Positions 49,343-61,146 of a stretch of DNA of 64,000 nucleotides are shown piece after piece. The DNA lies in NCBI RefSeq assembly GCF_002261355.1, contig NZ_NEVU01000001.1, positions 682,001 through 746,000 on the forward strand, in the 5' to 3' direction. The stretch is from Bordetella genomosp. 12. GTDB taxonomy: Bacteria; Pseudomonadota; Gammaproteobacteria; Burkholderiales; Burkholderiaceae_B. Under the pieces are notes generated by a model that saw only the letters and a list, made by a program, of their open reading frames with translations, did no database searches and was not told where the DNA came from. A program made the translations under genes and the position numbers. Each line of letters begins with the position of its first letter. Positions within the stretch are counted from its first letter, which is position 1.

Positions 49343-50167
49343 GTGTGGAACGAGGCTCGCACCATCAACCTGATCGCCAACACGCTCGCCGTGCTGGCGG
49401 TCGCTGCCTTGCTGCTGGCCGGCGTGGCATGGGTGGCGCAACGGCCCTATTTCAACCTGTCCGCCGTGGAGCTGGAGCCCATGCCGGACAGCGAGTTGCA
49501 TTACGTATCGCCCGGCTCGGTGCGCTCGGCCATCGCCGGCCGGTTCAAGGGCAATTTCTTTACCGTGGACCTGGACGAGGCGCGCGAGGTGTTCGAGTCG
49601 GTGCCCTGGGTGCGCCATGCCACCGTGCGCCGTATCTGGCCCAACATTCTGCGGGTGCGCGTCGAGGAGCAGCAGCCTCTGGCGCTCTGGAACGAGAACC
49701 AGATGATCAACACCTGGGGCGAGTCCTTCACCGCCAATACCGGCGAGCTGGAGGACGAGGATGCGCTGCCGCAGTTCGCCGGTCCGGACGGAACGGAGAG
49801 CCTGGTGGTGCAGCGCTATGCGGAACTGGCGCGCTGGTTCGCGCCGCTCGATCTGCACGTCAAAGAACTCGAACTCAGCCCGCGCTATGCCTGGAAAGCG
49901 GTGCTCTCCAACGGCATGACGCTGGATCTGGGCCGCGATCCCGGTGCCGATGCACCGGATCCGCACGGCCTGCCGGGTGCGCTGCCCTTTGCCGCGCGCA
50001 TCCAACGCTTCGTGCAAGTCTGGCCCGGTGTGGCCAGCCATCTGGAGGGGCGCACCGTGACGGGCGCGGACCTGCGTTACCCCAACGGCTTCGCACTGGC
50101 GCTCGCGCCCTTGCCGCCGTCGGAAAGCAAATCACATTCCAAATCCAAACCTGCCAAGAAAAATTGA
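49343..50167 (+). CDS. ftsQ: FtsQ, divisome protein
   Basis: Bitopic membrane protein that recruits FtsB and FtsL to the divisome. 274 residues with a GTG start at 49343 (MWNEARTINLIANTL). One transmembrane helix at about 11-32 (LIANTLAVLAVAALLLAGVAW) is followed by a POTRA domain (FNLSAVELEPM... VSPGSVRSAIAGRFKGNFFTVDLDEAREVFESVPWVRHATVRRIWP, given as landmarks). A beta domain with GESFTANTGE follows, and the tail is Lys/Ser-rich (SESKSHSKSKPAKKN). ftsA follows after 4 bases. Confidence 0.94.
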   Translation: MWNEARTINLIANTLAVLAVAALLLAGVAWVAQRPYFNLSAVELEPMPDSELHYVSPGSVRSAIAGRFKGNFFTVDLDEAREVFESVPWVRHATVRRIWPNILRVRVEEQQPLALWNENQMINTWGESFTANTGELEDEDALPQFAGPDGTESLVVQRYAELARWFAPLDLHVKELELSPRYAWKAVLSNGMTLDLGRDPGADAPDPHGLPGALPFAARIQRFVQVWPGVASHLEGRTVTGADLRYPNGFALALAPLPPSESKSHSKSKPAKKN

Positions 50168-50171
50168 CGCC

Positions 50172-51398
50172 ATGACCCGTGACATCAAGGACCTAATCGT
50201 CGCCCTCGATATCGGCACCAGCAAGGTGATTGCGGTGGTGGCCGAAATCCTGCCCGAAGGCCGCTTCGAAGTACTCGGGCTGGGGCAGCACGAGTCGCGC
50301 GGCATGCGCAAGGGCGTTGTGGTCAATATCGAGACCACCGTCAACTCCATCCAGCGTGCGCTCGAAGAAGCCGAGCTCATGGCCGACTGCAAGATCCGTG
50401 ATGTCTATACCGGCATCGCGGGTAGCCACATCCGCTCTTTCAATTCGAGCGGCATGGTCGCGGTCAAGGACAAGGAAGTCACCGCCACCGATGTGGCGCG
50501 CGTGATCGAAACGGCCAAGGCGGTGAACATCCCCACCGATCAGCAGGTGCTGCACGTGCTGACCCAGGAGTTCATCGTCGATGGGCAGGAAGACATCCGC
50601 GAGCCGATCGGCATGAGCGGCCTGCGCCTGGAAGTGCGGGTGCACATCGTCACCGGCGCGGTCAGCGCGGCGCAGAACATCGTCAAATGCGTGCGCCGCT
50701 GCGGCCTGGAAGTCCAGGATCTGATCCTGCAGCCGCTGGCCTCCAGCCTGGCTTGCCTGACGGCCGATGAGAAGGAACTCGGCGTGGTGCTGGTCGATAT
50801 CGGCGGCGGGACGACCGACGTGGCGATCTTTACCGGCGGCGCCATCCGGCATACCGCGGTGATTCCGATCGCCGGCGATCAGATCACCAATGACATCGCC
50901 GCCATGCTGCGCACGCCGACGCCGGACGCCGAAGAGATCAAGCTGCGCTACGGCGTGGCCAAACAGGTGCTGGCCAGCCCCGACGAGACCGTCGAGGTGC
51001 CCGGTCTGGGCGACCGCGGTCCGCGGCAGGTCAAGCGCCAGGCGCTGGGCGCGGTCATCGAGCCGCGCGTCGAAGAACTGTTTTCGCTGGTGCAGCAGGT
51101 CGTGCGCGACTCCGGTTACGAGGATCTGCTGGCCTCCGGCGTGGTGCTGACCGGCGGCTCGGCGCAACTGCCCGGGATGATCGAACTGGCCGAGGATGTG
51201 TTCCTCAAGCCGGTGCGCGTGGCGGTACCCGAATACGAAGGCAGCCTGGCCGACGTGATGCGCAATCCGCGCTTCTCGACGGTCATGGGCTTGTTGCAGG
51301 AAGCGCGCATGCAGCGTGTGCGAGGCCGCAAGGTGGCCGCGCAGACGGGCAATTTCAAGGGCCTGCTGGCGCGCATGAAAGAGTGGTTTATGAATTGA
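50172..51398 (+). CDS. ftsA: FtsA, actin-like FtsZ membrane anchor
   Basis: Actin-family ATPase that tethers FtsZ filaments to the membrane. 408 residues. Phosphate-1 segment IVALDIGTSKVIAVVAEI, SHUT domain around FEVLGLGQHESRGMRKGVVVNIE, phosphate-2 VLVDIGGGTTDVAIF, adenosine motif SGVVLTGGSAQLPGM. The C-terminal amphipathic membrane-targeting helix is present (FKGLLARMKEWFMN). It starts 4 bases after ftsQ and is separated from ftsZ by 195 bases, the largest gap inside the cluster. Confidence 0.97.
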   Translation: MTRDIKDLIVALDIGTSKVIAVVAEILPEGRFEVLGLGQHESRGMRKGVVVNIETTVNSIQRALEEAELMADCKIRDVYTGIAGSHIRSFNSSGMVAVKDKEVTATDVARVIETAKAVNIPTDQQVLHVLTQEFIVDGQEDIREPIGMSGLRLEVRVHIVTGAVSAAQNIVKCVRRCGLEVQDLILQPLASSLACLTADEKELGVVLVDIGGGTTDVAIFTGGAIRHTAVIPIAGDQITNDIAAMLRTPTPDAEEIKLRYGVAKQVLASPDETVEVPGLGDRGPRQVKRQALGAVIEPRVEELFSLVQQVVRDSGYEDLLASGVVLTGGSAQLPGMIELAEDVFLKPVRVAVPEYEGSLADVMRNPRFSTVMGLLQEARMQRVRGRKVAAQTGNFKGLLARMKEWFMN

Positions 51399-51538
51399 TC
51401 AGGGGTGGGTGCGGGCCCATCCCTCGTTGCCAGCCGTGCAGCCTGCGGCCGGTGACGGAAGAGGGAGCGTCTCAAATCCGTAGCGGATTGATAGCCAGTC
51501 GGCTGCGGAATTGAGGCGATAGAAAACAGGTTGTTGGG

Positions 51539-51573
51539 GATTTCGGCGTTTTGAAATCGGGCTTTTGGAAATC
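51539..51573 (+). repeat. Tandem 15-base repeat and competing hairpins in the ftsZ leader
   Basis: GAAATCGG occurs at 51553 and 51568, within a near-tandem 15-base duplication (TTGAAATCGGGCTTT, TGGAAATCGGACTTG). GATTTC at 51539-51544 can pair with either GAAATC. The element ends about 20 bases before the ftsZ ATG, just upstream of its GAGGGAG ribosome site. Confidence 0.5.
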
Positions 51574-51593
51574 GGACTTGTGAGGGAGTCATC

Positions 51594-52781
51594 ATGATCA
51601 ACTTTGAGATGCTTGAGAACAACACCAAAGGGACCGTCATAAAGGTCGTTGGTGTTGGGGGCGCGGGCGGCAATGCCGTCGCGCATATGATTCGCAGCGG
51701 TGTGAGCGGCGTCGATTTCATTTGCGCCAACACGGACGCCCAGGCACTGGCGGCGACCAACGCACCGGTGCAGATCCGCCTGGGCCGTACCGGTCTGGGC
51801 GCGGGCGCCAAGCCCGAGCAAGGCCGTGCAGCCGCCGAAACGGCGCGTGAGGAAATCCGTTCGGCCCTCAATGGCGCGCATATGGTGTTCATCACCGCGG
51901 GCATGGGCGGCGGCACGGGCACGGGCGCAGGCCCGGTGGTGGCCGAGGTGGCCAAGGAGCTCGGCATCCTGACCGTCGGCGTGGTGACCAAGCCGTTCAG
52001 CTTCGAGGGCAACAAGCGCCTGAAGATGGCCGAAGAGGGCATCTCCGAACTGGGCAAGCATGTGCACTCGCTCATCGTGGTTCTGAACGAGAACCTCTAT
52101 GAACTGATGGACGAAGAAGCCACGCAGGAAGACTGCTTCAAGTCGGCCGACGACATCCTGCACAACGCTTGCGCCGGCATCGCCGAGATCATCAATGTCG
52201 AAGGCAATGTCAACGTCGACTTCGAAGACGTCAAGACCATCATGGGCGAGCAGGGCCAGGCCATGATGGGCACGGCCACGGCCAGCGGCGCCGACCGCGC
52301 CCGCGTGGCGGCCGAGAAGGCGATTGCTTGCCCGCTGCTCGAAGGCGTGGACCTCAACGGCGCTCGCGGCGTGCTGGTCAACATCACCTCCAGCCGTTCG
52401 CTGAAGATGCGCGAAACGCGCGAGATCATGGAAACCATCCGCAGCTACGCTTCGGAAGATGCCACCGTGATCTTCGGTACCGCCTACGACGAAACCATGG
52501 GCGAGAACCTGCGCGTGACCGTCGTGGCGACCGGCCTGGGCCGTGCCGCTGCCGCGCGTCCGCAACTGGTGCAGACCGTCACCGAGGAACTGCGTACCGG
52601 TACCGACAACATGCCCGCAGGCGGCATGCTGGCTGGCCAGAGCGGCGATTACCGCGGTCTGGACATGCCGTCGGTGATGCGCAATCCGCGCACCCAGGCT
52701 TCGGCCCAGGTGCGTGCGCTGGAAAGCTCGGGCATGGATCACTTCGACATCCCGGCCTTCCTGCGCAAGCAGGCTGACTGA
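51594..52781 (+). CDS. ftsZ: FtsZ, tubulin-like division GTPase
   Basis: Forms the Z ring. 395 residues. The tubulin signature GGGTGTG is at 105-111 (AGMGGGTGTGAGPVVA). Earlier landmarks are KVVGVGGAGGNAVAHMI and CANTDAQAL; T7 loop NVDFEDVKTIM. A Gly/Ala-rich linker leads to the conserved C-terminal peptide MDHFDIPAFLRKQAD that binds FtsA. The ATG at 51594 has a strong GAGGGAG site. The preceding 195-base gap may hold its own promoter. Confidence 0.98.
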   Translation: MINFEMLENNTKGTVIKVVGVGGAGGNAVAHMIRSGVSGVDFICANTDAQALAATNAPVQIRLGRTGLGAGAKPEQGRAAAETAREEIRSALNGAHMVFITAGMGGGTGTGAGPVVAEVAKELGILTVGVVTKPFSFEGNKRLKMAEEGISELGKHVHSLIVVLNENLYELMDEEATQEDCFKSADDILHNACAGIAEIINVEGNVNVDFEDVKTIMGEQGQAMMGTATASGADRARVAAEKAIACPLLEGVDLNGARGVLVNITSSRSLKMRETREIMETIRSYASEDATVIFGTAYDETMGENLRVTVVATGLGRAAAARPQLVQTVTEELRTGTDNMPAGGMLAGQSGDYRGLDMPSVMRNPRTQASAQVRALESSGMDHFDIPAFLRKQAD

Positions 52782-52824
52782 ACGTAGCCGCGCCTGGCCC
52801 GCGACAGGCGCAGCACTCCCTCAA

Positions 52825-52858
52825 CGCTCGTCTGCTCCTTCCCCAGGGCAGACGAGCG
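52825..52858 (+). terminator. Hairpin after ftsZ
   Basis: CGCTCGTCTGC (52825-52835) pairs with GCAGACGAGCG (52848-52858), an 11-bp perfect stem with a 12-base loop, but no T run follows. Possibly a partial terminator or mRNA 3'-end stabiliser between ftsZ and lpxC. Confidence 0.5.
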
Positions 52859-52918
52859 CAGGAGCGTTGCCGGCCCGATTTTGGGGTCGGATGCGTAGCG
52901 TATATTGTTTCATTTGCA

Positions 52919-52947
52919 TGGCATGGCGAAGTCCCCGGGGTTACAAT
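52919..52947 (+). promoter_or_regulatory. Candidate lpxC promoter
   Basis: TACAAT at 52942-52947 with TGGCAT 17 bp upstream (52919-52924). A second -10-like TATATT lies at 52901-52906. Either could drive lpxC, whose ATG is at 53021. Weak evidence. Confidence 0.3.
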
Positions 52948-53020
52948 GCAACCAACAAACTGACGGCATTCTCATTGTTCGGGAGTCCGCCGAGGTTGGC
53001 AGGTCATAAAAGCACCAATT

Positions 53021-53944
53021 ATGTTTCGACAGCGCACCATACAAAATCTCGTCCGCACGACTGGCGTCGGCGTCCATTCCGGACGGCGGGTCGAGTTGAC
53101 CCTGCGCCCTGCGCAACCCAATACTGGCATCGTGTTCCACCGTGTCGATCTGCCCGAGGTGGTGGATCTCCCGGCCGAAGCGACCGGGGTGGGCGATACC
53201 CGCATGGCCTCCGTGCTGCAGCAGGGCAATGTGCGCGTCTCGACGGTCGAGCACTTGATGTCCGCGCTGGCTGGCCTGGGCATCGACAATCTGCATGTCG
53301 ACCTGACGGCCGAAGAAGTGCCGATCATGGACGGCAGTGCCGCCACGTTTGTGTATTTGCTGCGCTCGGCAGGCATCGTCGAGCAGAACGCACCCAAGCA
53401 TTTCATTCGCGTGCTCAAGCCCATTGAAGTGCGCGAGGGTGAGGGGCGCAACGAAAAATGGGCCCGGCTGGAGCCGCACGAAGGTTTCGCGCTGGCGTTT
53501 TCCATCGATTTCCGTCATCCGGCCATCGATTCCACCGCCAATTTCGCGGAGATCGATTTCGCGACCCACTCCTACGTGCGTGAAATCGCCCGCGCCCGCA
53601 CTTTCGGTTTCGTCAACGAGGTCGAAGCGCTGCGTTCCATGGGTCTGGCCCGCGGCGGCAGCCTGGACAACGCCATCGTGATGGACGAGTTCCGCGTGCT
53701 CAACAGCGATGGCCTGCGCTATGACGACGAGTTCGTCAAACACAAGATTCTCGACGCCATCGGCGACCTGTATCTCTTGGGCAAGCCGCTGGTGGCGCGC
53801 TACGTGGCGCAAAAATCCGGGCATGCCCTCAATAACCAGTTGGCGCGCGCCTTGCTCGAGCAGCAAGACGCCTGGGAACTGGTCACCTACGAATCCCAGG
53901 CCGCGGCCCCTCAGGCTTTCCGTCACGAATGGAAGCTGGCCTGA
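53021..53944 (+). CDS. lpxC: LpxC, UDP-3-O-acyl-GlcNAc deacetylase
   Basis: Zinc deacetylase for the committed step of lipid A synthesis. 307 residues. N-terminal [23 protein letters not shown], zinc ligand region [42 protein letters not shown] and [18 protein letters not shown], which carries the HxxxD zinc motif (H, then D). C-terminal [13 protein letters not shown]. The position directly after ftsZ is typical of dcw clusters. LpxC levels are usually set by proteolysis through the C-terminal tail, here ending EWKLA. Confidence 0.97.
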   Translation: MFRQRTIQNLVRTTGVGVHSGRRVELTLRPAQPNTGIVFHRVDLPEVVDLPAEATGVGDTRMASVLQQGNVRVSTVEHLMSALAGLGIDNLHVDLTAEEVPIMDGSAATFVYLLRSAGIVEQNAPKHFIRVLKPIEVREGEGRNEKWARLEPHEGFALAFSIDFRHPAIDSTANFAEIDFATHSYVREIARARTFGFVNEVEALRSMGLARGGSLDNAIVMDEFRVLNSDGLRYDDEFVKHKILDAIGDLYLLGKPLVARYVAQKSGHALNNQLARALLEQQDAWELVTYESQAAAPQAFRHEWKLA

Positions 53945-54030
53945 AGCCTGCGGTTGCTGCTGCCTGAGCCTTGGATGGCTCGCGATGAGGGGCCTGTGCA
54001 GGGCCCCTCGTTTTGTCTAACGATGGGTCC

Positions 54031-54252
54031 ATGATGCGTCTGTCACTGCTTTCTCTGCTGTTGCCCGTCTTGTTGGGCGCTTGTGCGTCGAATTACGCCA
54101 CCACCGCAAACGGCATCAGCATCGCGGACGCCCCCAAGGCGATCAATCGGGTGTTCAGTGATTTCGATGGCCTGGTCGATGACGCCAATCGCGCCATCAA
54201 CCGCTCGCTCAATAGCGACAGCGGCAGCGCCACGCCCGGCAAGAGCAAGTAG
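54031..54252 (+). CDS. Small predicted lipoprotein
   Basis: 73 residues from the first of two adjacent ATG codons at 54031. A short signal (MMRLSLLSLLLPVLL) ends in a lipobox-like LGAC with Cys 18, so the mature protein would be a lipid-anchored peptide of about 56 residues. The mature part has no recognised domain; it contains DAPKAINRVFSDFDGLVDDANRAINRS, probably helical. It is 86 bases after lpxC on the same strand and convergent with the DciA-like gene 29 bases later. A short lipoprotein here may be lineage-specific. Function unknown. Confidence 0.7.
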   Translation: MMRLSLLSLLLPVLLGACASNYATTANGISIADAPKAINRVFSDFDGLVDDANRAINRSLNSDSGSATPGKSK

Positions 54253-54281
54253 TCCGCGCGCCGGCATGCTGCGGGGGCGGA

Positions 54282-54776
54282 TCAGCCCTTGGGTTTATGA
54301 TGGCGCAGCAGACGCGTGACCGCGTCAGCCAGAGGCCCGGGTGTGAGCTGCTGTTGCAGGTCTTCGAAGGCCTTGAGTGCGGTATCGCCCAGCGGCACCG
54401 CCTCTTTTGGGGGACGGGGTGCCCGTTGTCCGGGCCGTGGCATGCCGGCTTGAATGCGGACGCTAATTTCGTTAAGGTTCCAGCCTTGCGAGGATAGCGC
54501 CTGTGCAATGCGCGGGGCCATCTGCCGCAATTTGGCCGCATGCGCCGGCCCAGGCACCGCGAGTTGCAGACGCTGGTTTTCCAGCTTGGCAACCACGCAG
54601 ACCGCACCCAAGGCAGGGGGCAGCACCGCAGCCACTGCCTGCTGGATCTGCAAGTGTGTCCGCGCCGTCGCCAGCACGCCGGCGCCACGCATATCATGAC
54701 CCAGCCAGCCCAGAGCGGTGCGATCGCCGGGCTTGCTGGTCGAGGAACGCGAGCGGGATGAAGGTGGTCTATTCAT
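54282..54776 (-). CDS. DciA-like (DUF721) protein
   Basis: 164 residues, start ATG 54776 (MNRPPSSRSRSS) chosen because upstream residues run into the M23 promoter. The N-terminal Ser/Arg-rich tail is followed by a DUF721 KH-like domain: LATARTHLQIQQAVAAVLPPALGAVCVVAKLENQRLQLAVPGPAHAAKLRQM. DciA proteins load the replicative helicase in bacteria that lack DnaC, and DUF721 genes are often near secA in proteobacteria. The C-terminal half is less conserved. Divergent from the M23 peptidase gene by 27 bases. The family call is fairly sure; the helicase-loading role here is inferred. Confidence 0.78.
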   Translation of the reverse strand: MNRPPSSRSRSSTSKPGDRTALGWLGHDMRGAGVLATARTHLQIQQAVAAVLPPALGAVCVVAKLENQRLQLAVPGPAHAAKLRQMAPRIAQALSSQGWNLNEISVRIQAGMPRPGQRAPRPPKEAVPLGDTALKAFEDLQQQLTPGPLADAVTRLLRHHKPKG

Positions 54777-54803
54777 GCCGTTCAATATTAGTAGGATGCA
54801 ACC

Positions 54804-55802
54804 TTGAAGGTAGTGATTATGCATGCCCGGGCAGGGCAGGACCGGCATTTCACCGTCGGCGGTGGGCGTCTGGCCTTGCTCATGGGACTGGCGCTGGTCG
54901 CAGCGGCCATGTTCGGGGCGGGCATGCAGCGCTTGCTGTTCGGCGCGACGGCTTCACCCTATACGGTGGATTGGCCGTCGTATGCACGCTCGCAAGCCAA
55001 TCGCGATGCCGATTTCATGCGCGAAAACGTCAACATGCTGGCCTCCAAGGTGGGCATGTTGCAGGCCAAGCTCGTCAGCATAGACGGTTTGGGCCGCCGC
55101 GTGGCCGAGATCGCCGGCCTGCAGTACACCGGGGCCGAGGCCGCCACCCCGCCGGCGCCGCTGGACGAGGCCACGCATGTGATGGACGATCTGTTCACCG
55201 ACCGCCAGCCGCCGACGCCCGAGTCGGCCGAGGCCCTGGGCCGGCAGCTCGATGACATGCAGGCGCGGCTGGCCGAGCAGGCCGACAACCTCAAGCTGCT
55301 CGACGCCGCCCTGACCAGCCATTCGGCTGAGCAGGCCCGCGTGCCGACGGCCATGCCCATTCGCGATTATCCCTATTTGAGCTCTTCCTATGGCTGGCGG
55401 CGCAACCCGGTGACGGGGCGCTATGCCATGCACGAAGGGCTGGATTTCTCCGCGCCGCCCGGCACGCCGATTCTGGCGGCCTCCGGCGGCGTGGTGCTGC
55501 TGGCCAAGAACCAGCCCGGCTACGGCAATATGGTCGAAATCGATCATGGCAACGGCCTGATTACCCGTTACGCGCACGCCTCGCGCATCCTGGTCAAGGC
55601 CGGCGACGTCGTCGAGCGCGGCCAGGAAGTGGCCCGCGTGGGATCGTCGGGCCGCTCCACCGGCCCGCATCTGCACTTTGAAGTGCGGCTGGCTGGCCAG
55701 CCGCTGGACCCGCGCCTGTTTCTGGGCTCCCAGAACACGGTTGCCCCCGTCGTGGCCCAGGCCCAGCAGGCCAAGGGCGCGGCCACTCCCGCCGCCCCCT
55801 GA
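54804..55802 (+). CDS. M23-family metallopeptidase, membrane-anchored
   Basis: Probable peptidoglycan endopeptidase or divisome/elongasome activator. Up to 332 residues. The TTG at 54804 has AGGA nine bases upstream; the ATG at 54819 (MHARAGQDRHF) is equally possible. An N-terminal helix at about 22-45 (RLALLMGLALVAAAMFGAG) anchors it, followed by a coiled coil around 65-165 and the LytM domain from about 190. Zinc ligands are H210-x3-D214 (HEGLDFSAP) and H289-L-H291 (GPHLHFEV), complete, so it should be active unlike EnvC-type proteins. The gene lies before secA, a common arrangement in betaproteobacteria. Confidence 0.9.
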   Translation: MKVVIMHARAGQDRHFTVGGGRLALLMGLALVAAAMFGAGMQRLLFGATASPYTVDWPSYARSQANRDADFMRENVNMLASKVGMLQAKLVSIDGLGRRVAEIAGLQYTGAEAATPPAPLDEATHVMDDLFTDRQPPTPESAEALGRQLDDMQARLAEQADNLKLLDAALTSHSAEQARVPTAMPIRDYPYLSSSYGWRRNPVTGRYAMHEGLDFSAPPGTPILAASGGVVLLAKNQPGYGNMVEIDHGNGLITRYAHASRILVKAGDVVERGQEVARVGSSGRSTGPHLHFEVRLAGQPLDPRLFLGSQNTVAPVVAQAQQAKGAATPAAP

Positions 55803-55963
55803 TGCGGTGCGCCGCGCTCGCGGCGGATTATTGCGCTCCAGTGCGTTAAACTGGATTGTTTCCTAGCGGGGATCCCGCTTAACCAGACACAGACAAATAT
55901 CGGCATGGGCGTGGCCGCCGCGTAGCTTGCGGATGGCGCGCGCCGTGGCCGTCCACGACACGC

Positions 55964-58699
<2,736 letters not shown>

Positions 58700-58700
58700 T

Positions 58701-59420
58701 ATGCTGAACGACCCTGGCCGCACGGAGTTCGACCACGCCGTCATCATGGTGCGCGATCGCCTCGAAGCGCTCGCGCCCCAGTATGAGGGCCAGGGTTTTC
58801 GGCTGAGCGACAAGGCGGTGCACAACCTGGGGTCGTGCAACCAGCTCATCGTTCTGGACGACAGCTATATCGAGTTGCTGGGCTGGCCGCCCGGCGCGCC
58901 GCCGGCGCGCAAGGAAATCGCCGATTCGCCGCTGGGGCTGGAAGCGCTGGTGTTTCGCAGCGATGACGCCCATGCGACGTATGAGCGCCTGGTGGAGGCG
59001 GGGTTTTCGGTCAATCCCGTCCAGGAGCTGACCCGCACGGCCCACGTGGGCGGCCGCGAGCTGCCGGCGCGGTTTCATACCGTGCGATTCGCCGACCAGC
59101 CCATTGCGGGCCTGCGCATGTATTTTTGCCGGCACCTGACGCCGGAGTGCGTCTGGGCGCCTGAATTCATGGATCATCCCAACGGGGCATGCAGCCTGGT
59201 GCGCATCGATGTGCACGCGGCCGATGCGCAGATGGTCGCCTGGCGGCTGGCGCTGGTGGCCGACGCCGAGGTCCAGGCCGCGGATGAGGGCTGGGACGTG
59301 GTGCTGGCCAATCTGCGGATTCACGTGGCCGATGACGACAGCGTGGCGGCGCCCGTGATCCGCGCGCTGACGCTGGCCTACCGCGATGGTTCGCAGCGGG
59401 TGTTGGCCACGCCGATCTGA
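58701..59420 (+). CDS. VOC-fold (glyoxalase-like) protein
   Basis: 239 residues with a vicinal-oxygen-chelate fold of the Glyoxalase_3 kind: EFDHAVIMVRDRLEALAPQYEGQGFRLSDKAVHNLGSCNQLIVLDDSYIELLGW near the N-terminus (landmarks in part), with H12 in FDHAVI and E57-like in YIELL as likely metal ligands. AGLRMYFCRHLTPECVW lies in the middle, and a second partial VOC half follows. Its ATG begins one base after the secA stop, so it is read from the secA message. Substrate unknown; no functional link to export is evident. Confidence 0.82.
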   Translation: MLNDPGRTEFDHAVIMVRDRLEALAPQYEGQGFRLSDKAVHNLGSCNQLIVLDDSYIELLGWPPGAPPARKEIADSPLGLEALVFRSDDAHATYERLVEAGFSVNPVQELTRTAHVGGRELPARFHTVRFADQPIAGLRMYFCRHLTPECVWAPEFMDHPNGACSLVRIDVHAADAQMVAWRLALVADAEVQAADEGWDVVLANLRIHVADDDSVAAPVIRALTLAYRDGSQRVLATPI

Positions 59421-59525
59421 ACGCTGGCCTGGCGCGGCCTGTCCGCGCCATCCACCCCGCCCCCGCTTACCGGTTGCGATCCGGCGGCGGGGGTTGTCAT
59501 TTGCGCGCGCGCCACGGCATGGGTT

Positions 59526-60041
59526 TTACGCGCCGGGGTAAGGTCCGAGATAGTCCAGTTTGCCGATCTTGACGCCGGCATGGCGCAGCAGGTCGTAAGC
59601 CGTGACGAGATGGAAGTAGAAATTGGGCAGCGCAAAGGTGAACAGATACGACGAGCCATTGAAGCTGGGCTGCAGGGTGCCCAGCTTGATGCTGATGCTG
59701 CGGCTTTCGGCGCCGTCGAATTTCTCGGGCGCGACACTTTTGATGTAGCTGATGGTCTGGGCAAGGCGGTTGCGCAGCTCATCGAGCGTGGTTTCGGTGT
59801 CGGGGAAAGCCGGTGCGGCCACGCCGCTCAGGCGCTGGACGGCGAACTTCGAGGTGTCGCTGGCGCGCTGTATTTGCCCGGCCAGCGGGTACATGTCCTC
59901 GGCCAGCCTGGCCTGCACCAGGGTGGCGGGGTCCAGGCCTTGAGCCTGGGCATGCGCGTCGGCCTTGTCCAGCAGCGTGGCCAGTGTGGACAGGCCGCGT
60001 ACGAAAACGGGAACCGAAGCTTGATAAATCGAAATGGGCAT
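59526..60041 (-). CDS. DUF1993 family protein
   Basis: 171 residues, cytoplasmic, no signal peptide. The start MPISIYQASVPVFVRGLSTLATLLDKA and the segments LAEDMYPLAGQIQRASDTSK, RLAQTISYIKSV and NFYFHLVTAYDLLRHAGVKIGKLDYLG match the conserved DUF1993 family as I recall it, a DinB-like four-helix family of unknown function. It stands alone, convergent with the VOC gene and divergent from the Bug gene. I see no metal-binding His triad of classic DinB proteins. Function unknown. Confidence 0.82.
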   Translation of the reverse strand: MPISIYQASVPVFVRGLSTLATLLDKADAHAQAQGLDPATLVQARLAEDMYPLAGQIQRASDTSKFAVQRLSGVAAPAFPDTETTLDELRNRLAQTISYIKSVAPEKFDGAESRSISIKLGTLQPSFNGSSYLFTFALPNFYFHLVTAYDLLRHAGVKIGKLDYLGPYPGA

Positions 60042-60156
60042 AGGGTCTCCTGAGCCGTTGTTGGCTTTACCATCTTAGCTCTAGTCCGAGCTCGGACGCT
60101 GTGGGCGGCCGGGTAGGCATCGGGGGCGCAAGCCTCTTGATCAGTTTGAAGGAAAA

Positions 60157-61131
60157 ATGATGAAGCTCAGGCAAATAATGAGCGGCCTATGTGCCGTCGT
60201 GGCCCTGGTGGGCGGCTCCGCGCAGGCTGCCCCGGAAAGGCCTTTGGTGCTCGTCGTGCCTTATCCGCCGGGGGGCAGCACGGATATTCTGGCTCGCATC
60301 ATGCAGCCGCGCCTGTCGCAGGAACTGGGCGGGCGGCCCGTGGTGGTGGAAAACCGGGTGGGGGCGGCCAGCCAGATCGCCTCGGCCTTCGTGGCGCGCG
60401 CCGAGCCGGATGGCAACACGCTGCTGGTGAGCTTCGACAACCACGCCATCAATCCCGCCGTCCGGAACAACCTGCCGTACGACACCTTCAAGGACTTCAA
60501 AGGCATCAGCCAGACGGTGCGTTTCCCGCTGGTGATCGGCGCCAACCCCAAGGTGCCGGGCAAGAATCTGGCGGAGTTTCTGGCCGCGGCCGGCAAAGAG
60601 CCTGGCAACAAGTTCAATTACGCCTCCACGGGCGTGGGCTCGCTGAACCATCTGGCGCCCGAAGAGCTCAAGCAGCGCTCCAAGGTCGATCTGCTGCATG
60701 TGCCTTACAGCGGCGCCGGTCCCGCGGTGCAGGCCGTGGTGGGCGGGCAGGCGGATATGACCTGGCTGAGCTTTGCCGCCCTGCGCGGCCAGATTCAGGC
60801 CGGCAAGATCAAGCCGCTGGCCGTGGCGGGTGAGAAGCGTCTGCCGGATCTGCCCGATGTGCCCACCCTGAGCGAGTCGGGTTTTCCGGGCTTGGTGGCC
60901 TACTCCTGGAGCGGCATGTTCGCCCCGGCCGCCACGCCCGATCCGGTCGTCAACAAGCTGACCACGGCGTTTCAGACAGTGCTCAAGGATGCCGAGGTGC
61001 GGCGCAAGCTGGAAGAGGCTGGATTCGAAGTGGTGGGGTCTGACGGCCCGGCGCTGGACGCCTACGTCCAAAACGAGTTCAAGCGCTGGGATTCGTTTAT
61101 CAAGTCCAGCAAGATCAGCCTGGAAAACTGA
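60157..61131 (+). CDS. Bug/TctC-family periplasmic solute-binding protein
   Basis: Periplasmic receptor that delivers carboxylates to TctBA-type permeases. 324 residues with a signal peptide (LRQIMSGLCAVVALVGGSAQAA, about 4-25). Family landmarks are RPLVLVVPYPPGGSTDILARIMQPRLSQELG, VVVENRVGAASQIASAFVARAEPDG, FNYASTGVGSLNHLAPEELKQ and LLHVPYSGAGPAVQAVVGGQADM. Tandem ATG codons start the frame at 60157, after AAGGAAA. Bug genes are often orphans in Bordetella. It may serve one of the two tctBA pairs in this window that lack a tctC, but that is only a possibility. Confidence 0.93.
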   Translation: MMKLRQIMSGLCAVVALVGGSAQAAPERPLVLVVPYPPGGSTDILARIMQPRLSQELGGRPVVVENRVGAASQIASAFVARAEPDGNTLLVSFDNHAINPAVRNNLPYDTFKDFKGISQTVRFPLVIGANPKVPGKNLAEFLAAAGKEPGNKFNYASTGVGSLNHLAPEELKQRSKVDLLHVPYSGAGPAVQAVVGGQADMTWLSFAALRGQIQAGKIKPLAVAGEKRLPDLPDVPTLSESGFPGLVAYSWSGMFAPAATPDPVVNKLTTAFQTVLKDAEVRRKLEEAGFEVVGSDGPALDAYVQNEFKRWDSFIKSSKISLEN

Positions 61132-61146
61132 CGCCGAGCGTGAGCG

